A DNA stretch of 49,509 bases from CAZNKU01 sp964573775 (GTDB lineage: Bacteria; Bacillota; Clostridia; Monoglobales; Firm-18). The stretch lies in the NCBI GenBank assembly GCA_964573775.1, contig CAZNKU010000005.1, forward strand, positions 1 through 49,509. The letters are read 5' to 3'. This document shows, in pieces, positions 1-6,442 of this stretch (position 1 is the stretch's first letter; every line of letters begins with the position of its first letter). The translations under genes were made by a program, and so were the position numbers. Below the pieces are notes generated by a model. It had not been told where the DNA came from and searched no databases. It saw nothing but the letters and a program-made list of their open reading frames with translations.

Positions 1-1133
1 TGTTCACGCTGAGCACCTGTTGTAATTTCAACACCTCTCCAGATAAGGTCATAACCCTGCGGAATACCCTTTTCATCACGCATATGGTAGAATGCACGTT
101 TTTCAGCATCATAGTCTGTGATGAACAAAAATTCGTGATTGTATTTTTTCTTAACCCATTCGTAGCTTAATCTTTCAGCTTCTGTTGTAAGGTCACCCTT
201 TTCAGAATCGTCAATTGTGTAGCCAAATTCCTTTTCAAGCTCGTCATACAAGTCTGCAAGCTTGATAATTGGGAACGGAGTTTCGGGAACGATTACTTCA
301 AGACCGAAAAGCTCCTTGATTTCTTCACCGTATGCTTCCTTAACTTCCTTAAGCATATATGTCATAAGTTCTTCTTCCATCTTCATAACATCATAGAAAG
401 AATCAATATATGAAAATTCAAGGTCAAAGCCTGTGAATTCTGTTGTGTGCTTGCTTGTGAATGATTTTTCCGCACGGAATACAGGGCCAACTTCAAAAAT
501 TCTTTCAAAGCTACTTGCCATAGCCATCTGCTTGTAGAACTGAGGGCTCTGTGCAAGGTATGCATTGCGGTCAAAATATTTTACTTCAAATACATCGGAA
601 CCACTTTCACTTGCTGTGCCGATTAGCTTTGGAGTATGAATTTCAATAAAATTCTTTTCCAAAAGGAATTTACGCATAGCGTTAACCATAACAGTCTGGA
701 CCTTGAACATCATCTGATTTTCATCAGTTCTAAGGTCAATCCATCTGTAATCAATTCTCTGGTCAATACTTGAGCGTTCAACTGCCTTTTTCTTTTTAGT
801 TGCAGGAATTTCCTTTCTGTTAATAGGCAAAGCATCTGCAACACTTTCAATAATAACTTCATCGGGAATTACTTCGTAGCCGTGAAGCTTAACATATTCA
901 TTTTCAACAGCCTTACCTGTTATTGTAACAACAGAATCGTTTGTAAGCCCTTCTAAGCTTGCAGCAAGTTCTGCATTAGTTTCCTTTTCAACAGTTGCCT
1001 GAACTGTGCCTGTAATATCTTTAATAGTCATAAACACAACGTATTTTGTGTCGCGGATACTGTCAACAAAACCCTTAATTGTAACAGTTTGTCCAAGATT
1101 TTCTTTCACATCTTTAATGTAAGTGCGTTCCAT
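1..1133 (-). CDS. aspS: Aspartyl-tRNA synthetase, archaeal/non-discriminating type (partial, 3' end outside window)
   Basis: Class IIb aminoacyl-tRNA synthetase that charges tRNA with aspartate in the cytoplasm. I translated about 377 codons from ATG at 1133, preceded by TTGGAGG. An N-terminal OB-fold anticodon-binding region (about residues 1-110) precedes the catalytic core, which has the AspRS-typical segment YLAQSPQFYKQM and class II motif 2 as FEVGPVFRAEKS followed by TEFTGFDLEF. The short insert-free layout and these motifs match archaeal/eukaryal AspRS rather than the long bacterial form. In Clostridia this type is usually the non-discriminating enzyme that also makes Asp-tRNA(Asn) for GatCAB, but that specificity is inferred. 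Motif 3 and roughly the last 50-60 residues lie beyond the left edge. Confidence 0.88.
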   Translation of the reverse strand, partial: MERTYIKDVKENLGQTVTIKGFVDSIRDTKYVVFMTIKDITGTVQATVEKETNAELAASLEGLTNDSVVTITGKAVENEYVKLHGYEVIPDEVIIESVADALPINRKEIPATKKKKAVERSSIDQRIDYRWIDLRTDENQMMFKVQTVMVNAMRKFLLEKNFIEIHTPKLIGTASESGSDVFEVKYFDRNAYLAQSPQFYKQMAMASSFERIFEVGPVFRAEKSFTSKHTTEFTGFDLEFSYIDSFYDVMKMEEELMTYMLKEVKEAYGEEIKELFGLEVIVPETPFPIIKLADLYDELEKEFGYTIDDSEKGDLTTEAERLSYEWVKKKYNHEFLFITDYDAEKRAFYHMRDEKGIPQGYDLIWRGVEITTGAQRE

Positions 1134-1182
1134 AATAGCCTCCAATTTATTGTCAAAAATTTATATTTTTAGATTTCAAGTA

Positions 1183-1211
1183 ATTATACCATATTTATTT
1201 AAAAAATTCAA
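1183..1211 (-). promoter_or_regulatory. Sigma-A-like promoter of aspS
   Basis: On the minus strand, TTGAAT (1206-1211) and a perfect TATAAT (1183-1188) are separated by 17 bp, about 50 bp before the aspS start. Confidence 0.6.
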
Positions 1212-1233
1212 CAAGAATATTCAAATAAACTTA

Positions 1234-1262
1234 TTGATTTTCCATTGAAACATATGTATAAT
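1234..1262 (+). promoter_or_regulatory. Sigma-A-like promoter of the diacylglycerol kinase gene
   Basis: TTGATT (1234-1239), 17-bp spacer and TATAAT (1257-1262). It ends about 30 bp before the gene start and is divergent from the aspS promoter. Confidence 0.65.
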
Positions 1263-1293
1263 ATAGTTGATTATTTGAGATTTGGAGAAATAT

Positions 1294-2223
1294 ATGAAAT
1301 TTATATTTATTATAAATCCCGTGGCAGGAAAAGGCAAAGGTATAGAAAACTTAAAAAGGGAAATCATCCAAACTGCCGAAAAGCTAAATAAAAAATGCGA
1401 AATTTATTTAACAAAGGCTGTAGGCGATGCGGAAATTTTTGTACGCAATCAATGTATGACTATGACGGAACCAACAGCATTCATAGCCTGCGGTGGAGAC
1501 GGAACATTTAACGAAGTTTTAAACGGCGCATACGGGTTTCCAAATGCAACAGCAGGCTTAATACCAATTGGTACGGGAAACGATTTTTGCAAGAACTTTG
1601 AAGGCTGTGATTTTACAGACATTGCAGCACAGTTTATGGGCATACCAACCCATTGTGACATTATACGATACAAAGGGTTTGTAAATGGCAAAACCGTTGA
1701 AAAATACTGTGCCAATATGTTTAACATCGGCTTTGACTGTAATGTGGCAGACACTACTTCAACATTAAAAAAATATCCCCTTATCAAAGGCTCTCTTGCT
1801 TATTTTCTAAGCATTCTTTTAATGATTATAAAGAAAAAAGGGGCAGATATAAGCATTGAAATAGACGGAGAAAAAATACATAACGGAAAAGTTCTTTTAA
1901 CAGCCATAGCAAACGGTTGTTTTTGCGGCGGCGGAATAAAAAGCAACCCCTACGCCAAAACAAACGACGGGCTTATGGACATTAACATTATCAAAGATGT
2001 ACCAAGACGTATGTTTATACCCTGCCTTCCGTTATATATGAAGGGCACACTTTTTGAAACCGAAAAATATGCACACTTTGCATCTACTCTTCAGTGCAAA
2101 AATATTGTTATTGCCCCTAACGAAAAAATGCGACTTTGCGTAGACGGTGAAATTTTTGACGCCGAAAAGGTGGAATTCGACATTATTTCCGGGGGAATAA
2201 ATATATTAAAGCCAATTGAATAA
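1294..2223 (+). CDS. Diacylglycerol/lipid kinase family protein (DagK/YegS/BmrU type)
   Basis: Soluble lipid kinase of the DAGK catalytic family, 309 residues, a usual length for YegS/DgkB-like proteins that phosphorylate diacylglycerol or a related lipid with ATP. The N-terminal nucleotide-binding domain shows NPVAGKG (8-14), GGDGTFNEVLNG (67-78) and PIGTGNDF (91-98), the family signatures. The C-terminal half carries the beta-sandwich domain ending in a conserved LCVDGE segment. I start it at ATG 1294 because GGAG at 1284-1287 sits at proper distance; the in-frame TTG at 1282 would contain that ribosome site. It stands alone between a promoter and a strong terminator. The exact lipid substrate cannot be read from sequence. 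Confidence 0.85.
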   Translation: MKFIFIINPVAGKGKGIENLKREIIQTAEKLNKKCEIYLTKAVGDAEIFVRNQCMTMTEPTAFIACGGDGTFNEVLNGAYGFPNATAGLIPIGTGNDFCKNFEGCDFTDIAAQFMGIPTHCDIIRYKGFVNGKTVEKYCANMFNIGFDCNVADTTSTLKKYPLIKGSLAYFLSILLMIIKKKGADISIEIDGEKIHNGKVLLTAIANGCFCGGGIKSNPYAKTNDGLMDINIIKDVPRRMFIPCLPLYMKGTLFETEKYAHFASTLQCKNIVIAPNEKMRLCVDGEIFDAEKVEFDIISGGINILKPIE

Positions 2224-2308
2224 AGAGTGACCTTATAAATATTAAGACCGATTACTTGAGTATACATACAGGTGTAAACGATGTATGGCACAAAATTAGC
2301 AGAGAAAA

Positions 2309-2352
2309 GGGCATGTAGCAAAATGAAAATCATTTTTCTACACGCCCTTTTT
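2309..2352. terminator. Bidirectional intrinsic terminator
   Basis: A long hairpin pairs GGGCATGTAG with CTACACGCCC (one mismatch), with an inner perfect AAAATGA/TCATTTT stem, followed by TTTTT. It separates the converging lipid kinase and membrane acyltransferase genes. Confidence 0.85.
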
Positions 2353-2365
2353 AATTGCCTATATA

Positions 2366-3115
2366 TTATACTCCCTTTATCATATCTATTAATATAAGTA
2401 CCGCATATATAAACGGCTGATGTGCCAGATAAATAACGAGTGAATGTCTTCCTACCCATTCTACGGGTTTTAAAATATGTGGCTTTAAAATTCCAAACGA
2501 CTTATTCCTTTTGAATATGTCATACAAAAAATAACCGGCAACAAAAATGAAAAACCAGGGTATTACAGGGAAATAGTCTGCCGATGTAAATCCACTTTCG
2601 GGAAAACCGAGATAAGCAGTAAAATTATTGGCATACCAACTTTCGGGATACTCTACAAATTTTGTATCTCCAATTCCTATATATCCAAAATCGGACCACT
2701 TTGTAACAACAAACAAAGCAACACTTATCACAAATCCTATGTAAGGATTTATAAACTTAAAAATTTTATCAAATAGTATCATAAGTATGCTTGCCGTACC
2801 CATAAGACATATTACTCCAAAGAGAATTGTATTTTCAGGCATAAATATAATTGTTACCAAACTTATTATTGCCGAAACAATAAGCATCAAAATTCCTCTT
2901 TTAAGATTATTTCTGCTTAATTTCCAACAAAATCCGGCAAGTAGAATAAAAATACATCCGCCATATTTATAAAAAATGTTCTCTATTTTTACATACCATT
3001 CTATATTATAGTCAAACTGATGCACCATATTCATAAGAGTGTGCACAATTACCATACCTATAAGAGCAATGCCTCTGATGAAATCCAAAACATTGTATCT
3101 TTTTGAAATCTCCAT
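2366..3115 (-). CDS. Membrane protein with heparan-alpha-glucosaminide N-acetyltransferase-like (DUF1624) fold
   Basis: Polytopic membrane protein of 249 residues. The opening RYNVLDFIRGIALIGMVIVH is the characteristic first helix of the HGSNAT/DUF1624 acyltransferase-like family, with Asp, Arg and His in the places this family keeps them, and the end has LVIYLAHQPFIYAVLI, the usual last helix. I count about seven hydrophobic segments. Such proteins are predicted to move acetyl or other acyl groups across the membrane onto sugars. ATG 3115 is preceded by GAGGT. It follows the lipoprotein gene by 20 bp in the same direction, so the two are probably cotranscribed. Substrate unknown. Confidence 0.75.
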   Translation of the reverse strand: MEISKRYNVLDFIRGIALIGMVIVHTLMNMVHQFDYNIEWYVKIENIFYKYGGCIFILLAGFCWKLSRNNLKRGILMLIVSAIISLVTIIFMPENTILFGVICLMGTASILMILFDKIFKFINPYIGFVISVALFVVTKWSDFGYIGIGDTKFVEYPESWYANNFTAYLGFPESGFTSADYFPVIPWFFIFVAGYFLYDIFKRNKSFGILKPHILKPVEWVGRHSLVIYLAHQPFIYAVLILIDMIKGV

Positions 3116-3135
3116 ATATTTACCTCATTTGAATA

Positions 3136-4038
3136 TTATCCTGCTAAAAAGAAAAAGTATTTATTGAAATCATACCTTTCCATATTATAATCAACGCTTA
3201 TCCATGCTGATTCTCCATTTTCCTTTTCAACATATATATTGTTGTTACCATCGTCATATAAAACCTTAAAATATTCTCCTTTATACACTGTAAATCCATT
3301 GCTTGTATAATCCACGTGTGCCATTACATAACCGTTTTTCCATTTCTCCGTTTCTTCCTCGGTCATATCAGCAAAGAGAAAAGGGTTTTTCTCCATAAAA
3401 TCAGGTAAAACCTCATAGTATTCCGGTTTTTTCTCAACAAAATATCCATTATTATTTCTGTAATAGGTTTTATAAACACTCCACATACCTGCACTTGGAG
3501 TTTGCTCTTCCATTGTAATTGAATCGTCTTCATTTACATTAAAATAATAGCTTACGGCGTAGCCTATACCCTTTTGCTTATAAGGCTTGCCGTCGTAATC
3601 CGACACAAAGTTGTATTGCGGTAACCCTGAATCATATTTCATAATACGCACAACGGGGTCATCGCTCATTTCGTTTGTAATAACAACAAGGTCTCTTACT
3701 CCGTCATCCTCATCAATATCACATACATATACCGCTTCAATACATCTGCCGTCTACATCTATGGAAACTTCATAATCACCCACAGATACTTCCATTTCAT
3801 ATACCCATGCATCTTCATTTAATATATCAAAGTCTATTTCTACTTCATCTTTTTTTCCGTCGAAGTCAAAATCTACAGCATATTCAAATTCTTCCCCGTC
3901 ATTTTCTATACCTGCAGAAATATCCTCTGTCCTTGGATATATATGTGGTTTGGACTCAAGGTTTTTTACATCCTCTCTGCAAGAAGCAATAAAAAAAGTC
4001 AAAGTCAATAACATTATAACAAACACTATTTTCTTCAT
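3136..4038 (-). CDS. Putative secreted lipoprotein, acidic, unknown function
   Basis: The N-terminus MKKIVFVIMLLTLTFFIASC is a lipoprotein signal peptide with a lipobox-like IASC, so Cys20 should be lipidated and the 280-residue mature part anchored outside the membrane. The mature part is very rich in Asp and Glu (for example DFDFDGKKDEVEIDFD) and reads like FG-GAP/VCBS-style DGxxD repeats, which bind calcium in other proteins; this likeness is my inference. No enzyme motif is recognised. ATG 4038 follows GGAGGG. It is the upstream member of a probable two-gene operon with the DUF1624-like membrane acyltransferase. Confidence 0.7.
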   Translation of the reverse strand: MKKIVFVIMLLTLTFFIASCREDVKNLESKPHIYPRTEDISAGIENDGEEFEYAVDFDFDGKKDEVEIDFDILNEDAWVYEMEVSVGDYEVSIDVDGRCIEAVYVCDIDEDDGVRDLVVITNEMSDDPVVRIMKYDSGLPQYNFVSDYDGKPYKQKGIGYAVSYYFNVNEDDSITMEEQTPSAGMWSVYKTYYRNNNGYFVEKKPEYYEVLPDFMEKNPFLFADMTEEETEKWKNGYVMAHVDYTSNGFTVYKGEYFKVLYDDGNNNIYVEKENGESAWISVDYNMERYDFNKYFFFLAG

Positions 4039-4110
4039 AGTAGCCCTCCTTTTAATTTATAATTACTTTATAAATACATAATAACATATATATTTTCAAA
4101 AAACAACTTT

Positions 4111-4152
4111 TTAAAAAATGAAAGGAGGATGCGAAAATTCACATCCCCTTCA
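4111..4152 (-). terminator. Terminator of the ferritin-rubredoxin operon
   Basis: On the minus strand a G-rich/C-rich stem around GGATG...CATCC with extended A/G-C/T pairing is followed by ATTTTTT, just after the rubredoxin stop codon. Confidence 0.6.
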
Positions 4153-4155
4153 TCA

Positions 4156-4311
4156 TTATTCTTCTTCAAATACACTTTTGTCAAGTGAGCATATAGGACA
4201 TACCCAATCTTCAGGAACATCTTCCCATGCTGTGCCAGGTGCTATACCGTTATCCGGATCACCAATTTCGGGATCATATACATATCCGCAAGGACAAACA
4301 AATTTCTTCAT
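4156..4311 (-). CDS. Rubredoxin with an unusual CxC first iron knuckle
   Basis: Fifty-one-residue rubredoxin, a one-electron carrier with one iron bound by four Cys; likely donor to peroxide- or oxygen-reducing partners. The core GYVYDPEIGDPDNGIAPGT and the second knuckle VCPICS (Cys38, Cys41) are canonical. The first knuckle reads FVCPCGY, so Cys6 and Cys8 are one residue apart instead of the usual CxxCG spacing. The reading frame is unambiguous through it. ATG 4311 is preceded by GGAGGG. It lies 36 bp after ferritin in the same operon, under a PerR-like operator. Whether iron is still bound normally with the shortened loop is open. Confidence 0.88.
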   Translation of the reverse strand: MKKFVCPCGYVYDPEIGDPDNGIAPGTAWEDVPEDWVCPICSLDKSVFEEE

Positions 4312-4347
4312 TTTAAAACCCTCCATTTTTTATATTTTACTTGTTTA

Positions 4348-4860
4348 TTATAACACCAAAGATGGTGCTGTGTAAATACGTGCCGCAAATTCTGCATCTA
4401 AAGAATACAAACCTTTTGAATCATTACCGAAAAGTTCCATTTTCTTTATCATATCATCTGCTGTTTTTTCTTCTTCGCACTGTTCTTTAACAAACCAGTC
4501 CAAAAACTGCATTGTTCTGAAATCTTTAACACTGTATGCCGCATCATAAATGTCATTTATTAATGAAGTAACATACATTTCATGTTCATAGCCTGCCTTA
4601 AGTGGGTCTATAAGTTCTTTAAACACTTTATCCGGTTTAGCCACAGCTTCAAGTGTAACCTTTTCGCCGTTGTTCTGCAAATACTGAAGCATTAACATAG
4701 CGTGGTCCCTTTCCTCCTGTGCCTGTATCATGTACCAGTTTGCAAAACCGTCGAGGCCTTTATCATCATAAAATATTGAAAAATCAAGATATAAGTACGC
4801 GGAATACAGTTCCTTATTTATTTGTTCATTAATCAACTTTGCAACTTTTGAATTTAACAT
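4348..4860 (-). CDS. ftnA: Ferritin (non-haem bacterial ferritin)
   Basis: Stores iron as ferric mineral inside a 24-subunit cytoplasmic shell and oxidises Fe(II) at its ferroxidase centre. At 170 residues it has normal length, and the full ligand set of the Ftn family is present: Glu17, Glu50, His53, Glu94, Gln127 and Glu130. ATG 4860 has GGAGG upstream. It is the second gene of an operon that starts with a tiny BFD-like peptide (15 bp upstream) and ends with rubredoxin, behind a consensus promoter and a PerR-like box. Context points to iron sequestration under peroxide or iron control. Confidence 0.93.
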   Translation of the reverse strand: MLNSKVAKLINEQINKELYSAYLYLDFSIFYDDKGLDGFANWYMIQAQEERDHAMLMLQYLQNNGEKVTLEAVAKPDKVFKELIDPLKAGYEHEMYVTSLINDIYDAAYSVKDFRTMQFLDWFVKEQCEEEKTADDMIKKMELFGNDSKGLYSLDAEFAARIYTAPSLVL

Positions 4861-4875
4861 ATTAAAACCTCCGTA

Positions 4876-4956
4876 TTATATATATTTATGCAGTGCATCC
4901 GCAATATTGTTGTAGCTTAGCTGTTTGCAATTACAAACCATATAATTTTCTTTCAT
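4876..4956 (-). CDS. 26-residue BFD-like [2Fe-2S] microprotein (half-domain)
   Basis: A very short gene, MKENYMVCNCKQLSYNNIAD plus six more residues. Its VCNCKQ followed by a short helix matches the N-terminal half of the bacterioferritin-associated-ferredoxin-like [2Fe-2S] domain, whose full form has two further Cys about 35 residues later. Here a stop follows, and the next 15 bp hold only the ferritin ribosome site, so the second Cys pair is gone. Support for translation: GGGAGG at ideal distance before ATG 4956, first place in the ferritin operon, and a recognisable motif. It could bind a cluster as a dimer, help release ferritin iron, or be a decayed relic. The gene call is good; function is inference. 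Confidence 0.6.
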   Translation of the reverse strand: MKENYMVCNCKQLSYNNIADALHKYI

Positions 4957-4986
4957 AACAATGTCCTCCCTGTATCTGCTATTATC

Positions 4987-5007
4987 AATAATAATAATTG
5001 TTACTAA
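4987..5007. promoter_or_regulatory. PerR/Fur-type operator upstream of the ferritin operon
   Basis: AT-rich inverted repeat TAATAATAATTGTTA (4989-5003) fits the 7-1-7 PerR/Fur box pattern and lies directly downstream of the -10 element, where a repressor would block RNA polymerase. The same sequence recurs before rubrerythrin. Confidence 0.65.
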
Positions 5008-5011
5008 TTTT

Positions 5012-5039
5012 ATTATATCACGTATTTTTACATTGTCAA
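5012..5039 (-). promoter_or_regulatory. Consensus sigma-A promoter of the BFD-ferritin-rubredoxin operon
   Basis: Perfect TTGACA (minus strand, 5034-5039) and TATAAT (5012-5017) with 16-bp spacing. The rest of the 4957-5270 gap holds the operator below it and the rightward promoter of the zinc-ribbon genes; nothing else was seen. Confidence 0.8.
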
Positions 5040-5187
5040 TACTTTTTTATAAATTTTTTTAAACTGAACATTATACCTTGGATTTTTCTGTTTTTAAATT
5101 AGAACTATGCACAAACAGGTTATATTTAATAATAATTCACCGGCAGTAATATATGTTCCAAAATTTTACTTTTTTTAAAAAAATCAC

Positions 5188-5216
5188 TTGATATAATATG
5201 TAAATTATGCTATACT
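5188..5216 (+). promoter_or_regulatory. Promoter of the zinc-ribbon membrane protein pair
   Basis: TTGATA (5188-5193), 17-bp spacer, TATACT (5211-5216), about 55 bp before the first start codon. Confidence 0.6.
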
Positions 5217-5270
5217 TTGTATAAAAAGAGAGTTTCTTGTAACAGAAACTTATGAGGAGGAAAATATAAG

Positions 5271-5738
5271 ATGTATATTTGCAAAAATTGTGGTCAGACA
5301 TATTCTGAACCGGTAAAATTCTGTGGTAAATGTGGCGGAGACTCATTTGATTCTAATGAGTATATGGCCCCCGAATATTCTCCATATAGTAACCCGACAC
5401 CTGCTTATACCTATGCTTCTTCACCTGCTCCTTCCAGCGGAAGTAAGGCACCTGCCATAGTTGGTATGGCTTGTGGTATTTCAGCCGTTTTCTTTGCTTT
5501 TTATATGTTAATAGTATGTGCTTCATTCGCAGACAGCTATTACCGTATTGACGAAGCATTTGCTTCATTTTTTGGTTTTTCATTCTTTGTAATACCATTG
5601 GCAATAGTTGGTCTTGTTATGTCCTTTAAAGCCGGAAATGCTTTAAAGGGTATGTCAATTGCAGGTAAAATCACAAGCTTTGTTTCTTTGGGAATTTGGG
5701 GACTGACCTTTTTAATCTGCGTTGGTAGTGCGATGTAA
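5271..5738 (+). CDS. Zinc-ribbon membrane protein, copy 1
   Basis: 155 residues. The N-terminus MYICKNCGQTYSEPVKFCGK has two CxxC-type knuckles (CKNCG and CGKCG), a zinc-ribbon domain. A Pro/Ser-rich linker (about 35-60) follows, then three hydrophobic segments at about 64-90, 95-120 and 132-153, with a DUF4190-like repeat-length pattern. The ribbon would face the cytoplasm. ATG 5271 has GAGGAGG upstream. The next gene, 27 bp downstream, is a diverged paralogue with the same architecture, so the pair probably arose by tandem duplication. No specific function can be given; such proteins are common in Clostridia and often unlabelled. Confidence 0.75.
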   Translation: MYICKNCGQTYSEPVKFCGKCGGDSFDSNEYMAPEYSPYSNPTPAYTYASSPAPSSGSKAPAIVGMACGISAVFFAFYMLIVCASFADSYYRIDEAFASFFGFSFFVIPLAIVGLVMSFKAGNALKGMSIAGKITSFVSLGIWGLTFLICVGSAM

Positions 5739-5765
5739 ACCTATTGTTATACAGGAGAAATTACT

Positions 5766-6302
5766 ATGTATATATGTAATGAATGCGGTCAGGTATATGC
5801 CGAACCGGTGTCCGCGTGTGCAATATGCGGATGCAATGTAATAAAACCCAAAGTTGCTGAACCGTCTGTCAGTCCGGTTACAATAACCATAACCGCAGAC
5901 GAATGCAACACTGCTCCCCGTATTTCAGGCGGTACAAGAGCAAAGGGTATTATAGGTTTTGTTATGGCTGTAGAAGGAATTGCCGGTTCTGCAATCTATG
6001 CTCTTTACGCATTGCTTCTTGTTGCCATGACACTGGGATACGGCGACGGGATGTATGAACTTTTCGATCAATATTCCGGTTTTGGCTATACAAGTGGCTT
6101 GGAATTTGTGATTTTGGTTTATATCTTCTCGCTTATTGCTCAATTTGTTATCGGATTAGTTGCTGTTTCATTATGTAATTCAGCAGCCGATGCAGGGTAT
6201 GTTTCAAAAATGACATCAGTGGGAAAACTACTGGGCATTTTAACAGCCGTAATTTCAGCTGTTGCAGTTATCCTGCTTTTTGTGGTATTATTGACACTTT
6301 AA
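5766..6302 (+). CDS. Zinc-ribbon membrane protein, copy 2
   Basis: 178 residues, same plan as the upstream gene: an opening MYICNECGQVYAEPVSACAI with Cys pairs CNEC and CAIC, a linker, then three hydrophobic segments (about 58-88, 112-138 and 153-177). The first fifteen residues are close to copy 1 (MYIC-x-x-CGQ-x-Y-x-EPV) while the membrane part has diverged, indicating an old duplication with the ribbon conserved. The start has CAGGAG at proper distance. A strong terminator follows, so the two genes form a closed transcription unit. Function unknown; a membrane sensor or scaffold role would be speculation. Confidence 0.75.
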   Translation: MYICNECGQVYAEPVSACAICGCNVIKPKVAEPSVSPVTITITADECNTAPRISGGTRAKGIIGFVMAVEGIAGSAIYALYALLLVAMTLGYGDGMYELFDQYSGFGYTSGLEFVILVYIFSLIAQFVIGLVAVSLCNSAADAGYVSKMTSVGKLLGILTAVISAVAVILLFVVLLTL

Positions 6303-6308
6303 AAACAT

Positions 6309-6353
6309 ACGGTTCACTTTGGTTAATCCAACGGTGAACCGTTTTTATTTTAT
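6309..6353 (+). terminator. Intrinsic terminator after the zinc-ribbon pair
   Basis: ACGGTTCAC pairs with GTGAACCGT across a 16-nt loop, then TTTTTATTTTATT. Confidence 0.9.
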
Positions 6354-6362
6354 TGTAAAATA

Positions 6363-6391
6363 TTGATTTTCCGTAAAAAATATGATATATT
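6363..6391 (+). promoter_or_regulatory. Promoter of the acyl-relay operon
   Basis: TTGATT (6363-6368), 17-bp spacer, TATATT (6386-6391), about 50 bp upstream of the ligase start. Confidence 0.55.
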
Positions 6392-6442
6392 TATATAGAT
6401 TATGTCGATTTAACACACTCGGGGTAAAATGAGGTTGAATAT

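Noticed and set aside
2091..2459. Minus-strand frame across the lipid kinase end
   Set aside because: It crosses a strong terminator and is antisense to the kinase; no domain.
4861..4956. Frameshifted full-length BFD protein
   Set aside because: The remaining half with the second Cys pair would need about 90 bp, but only 15 bp separate the stop from ferritin; no such sequence exists in any frame there.
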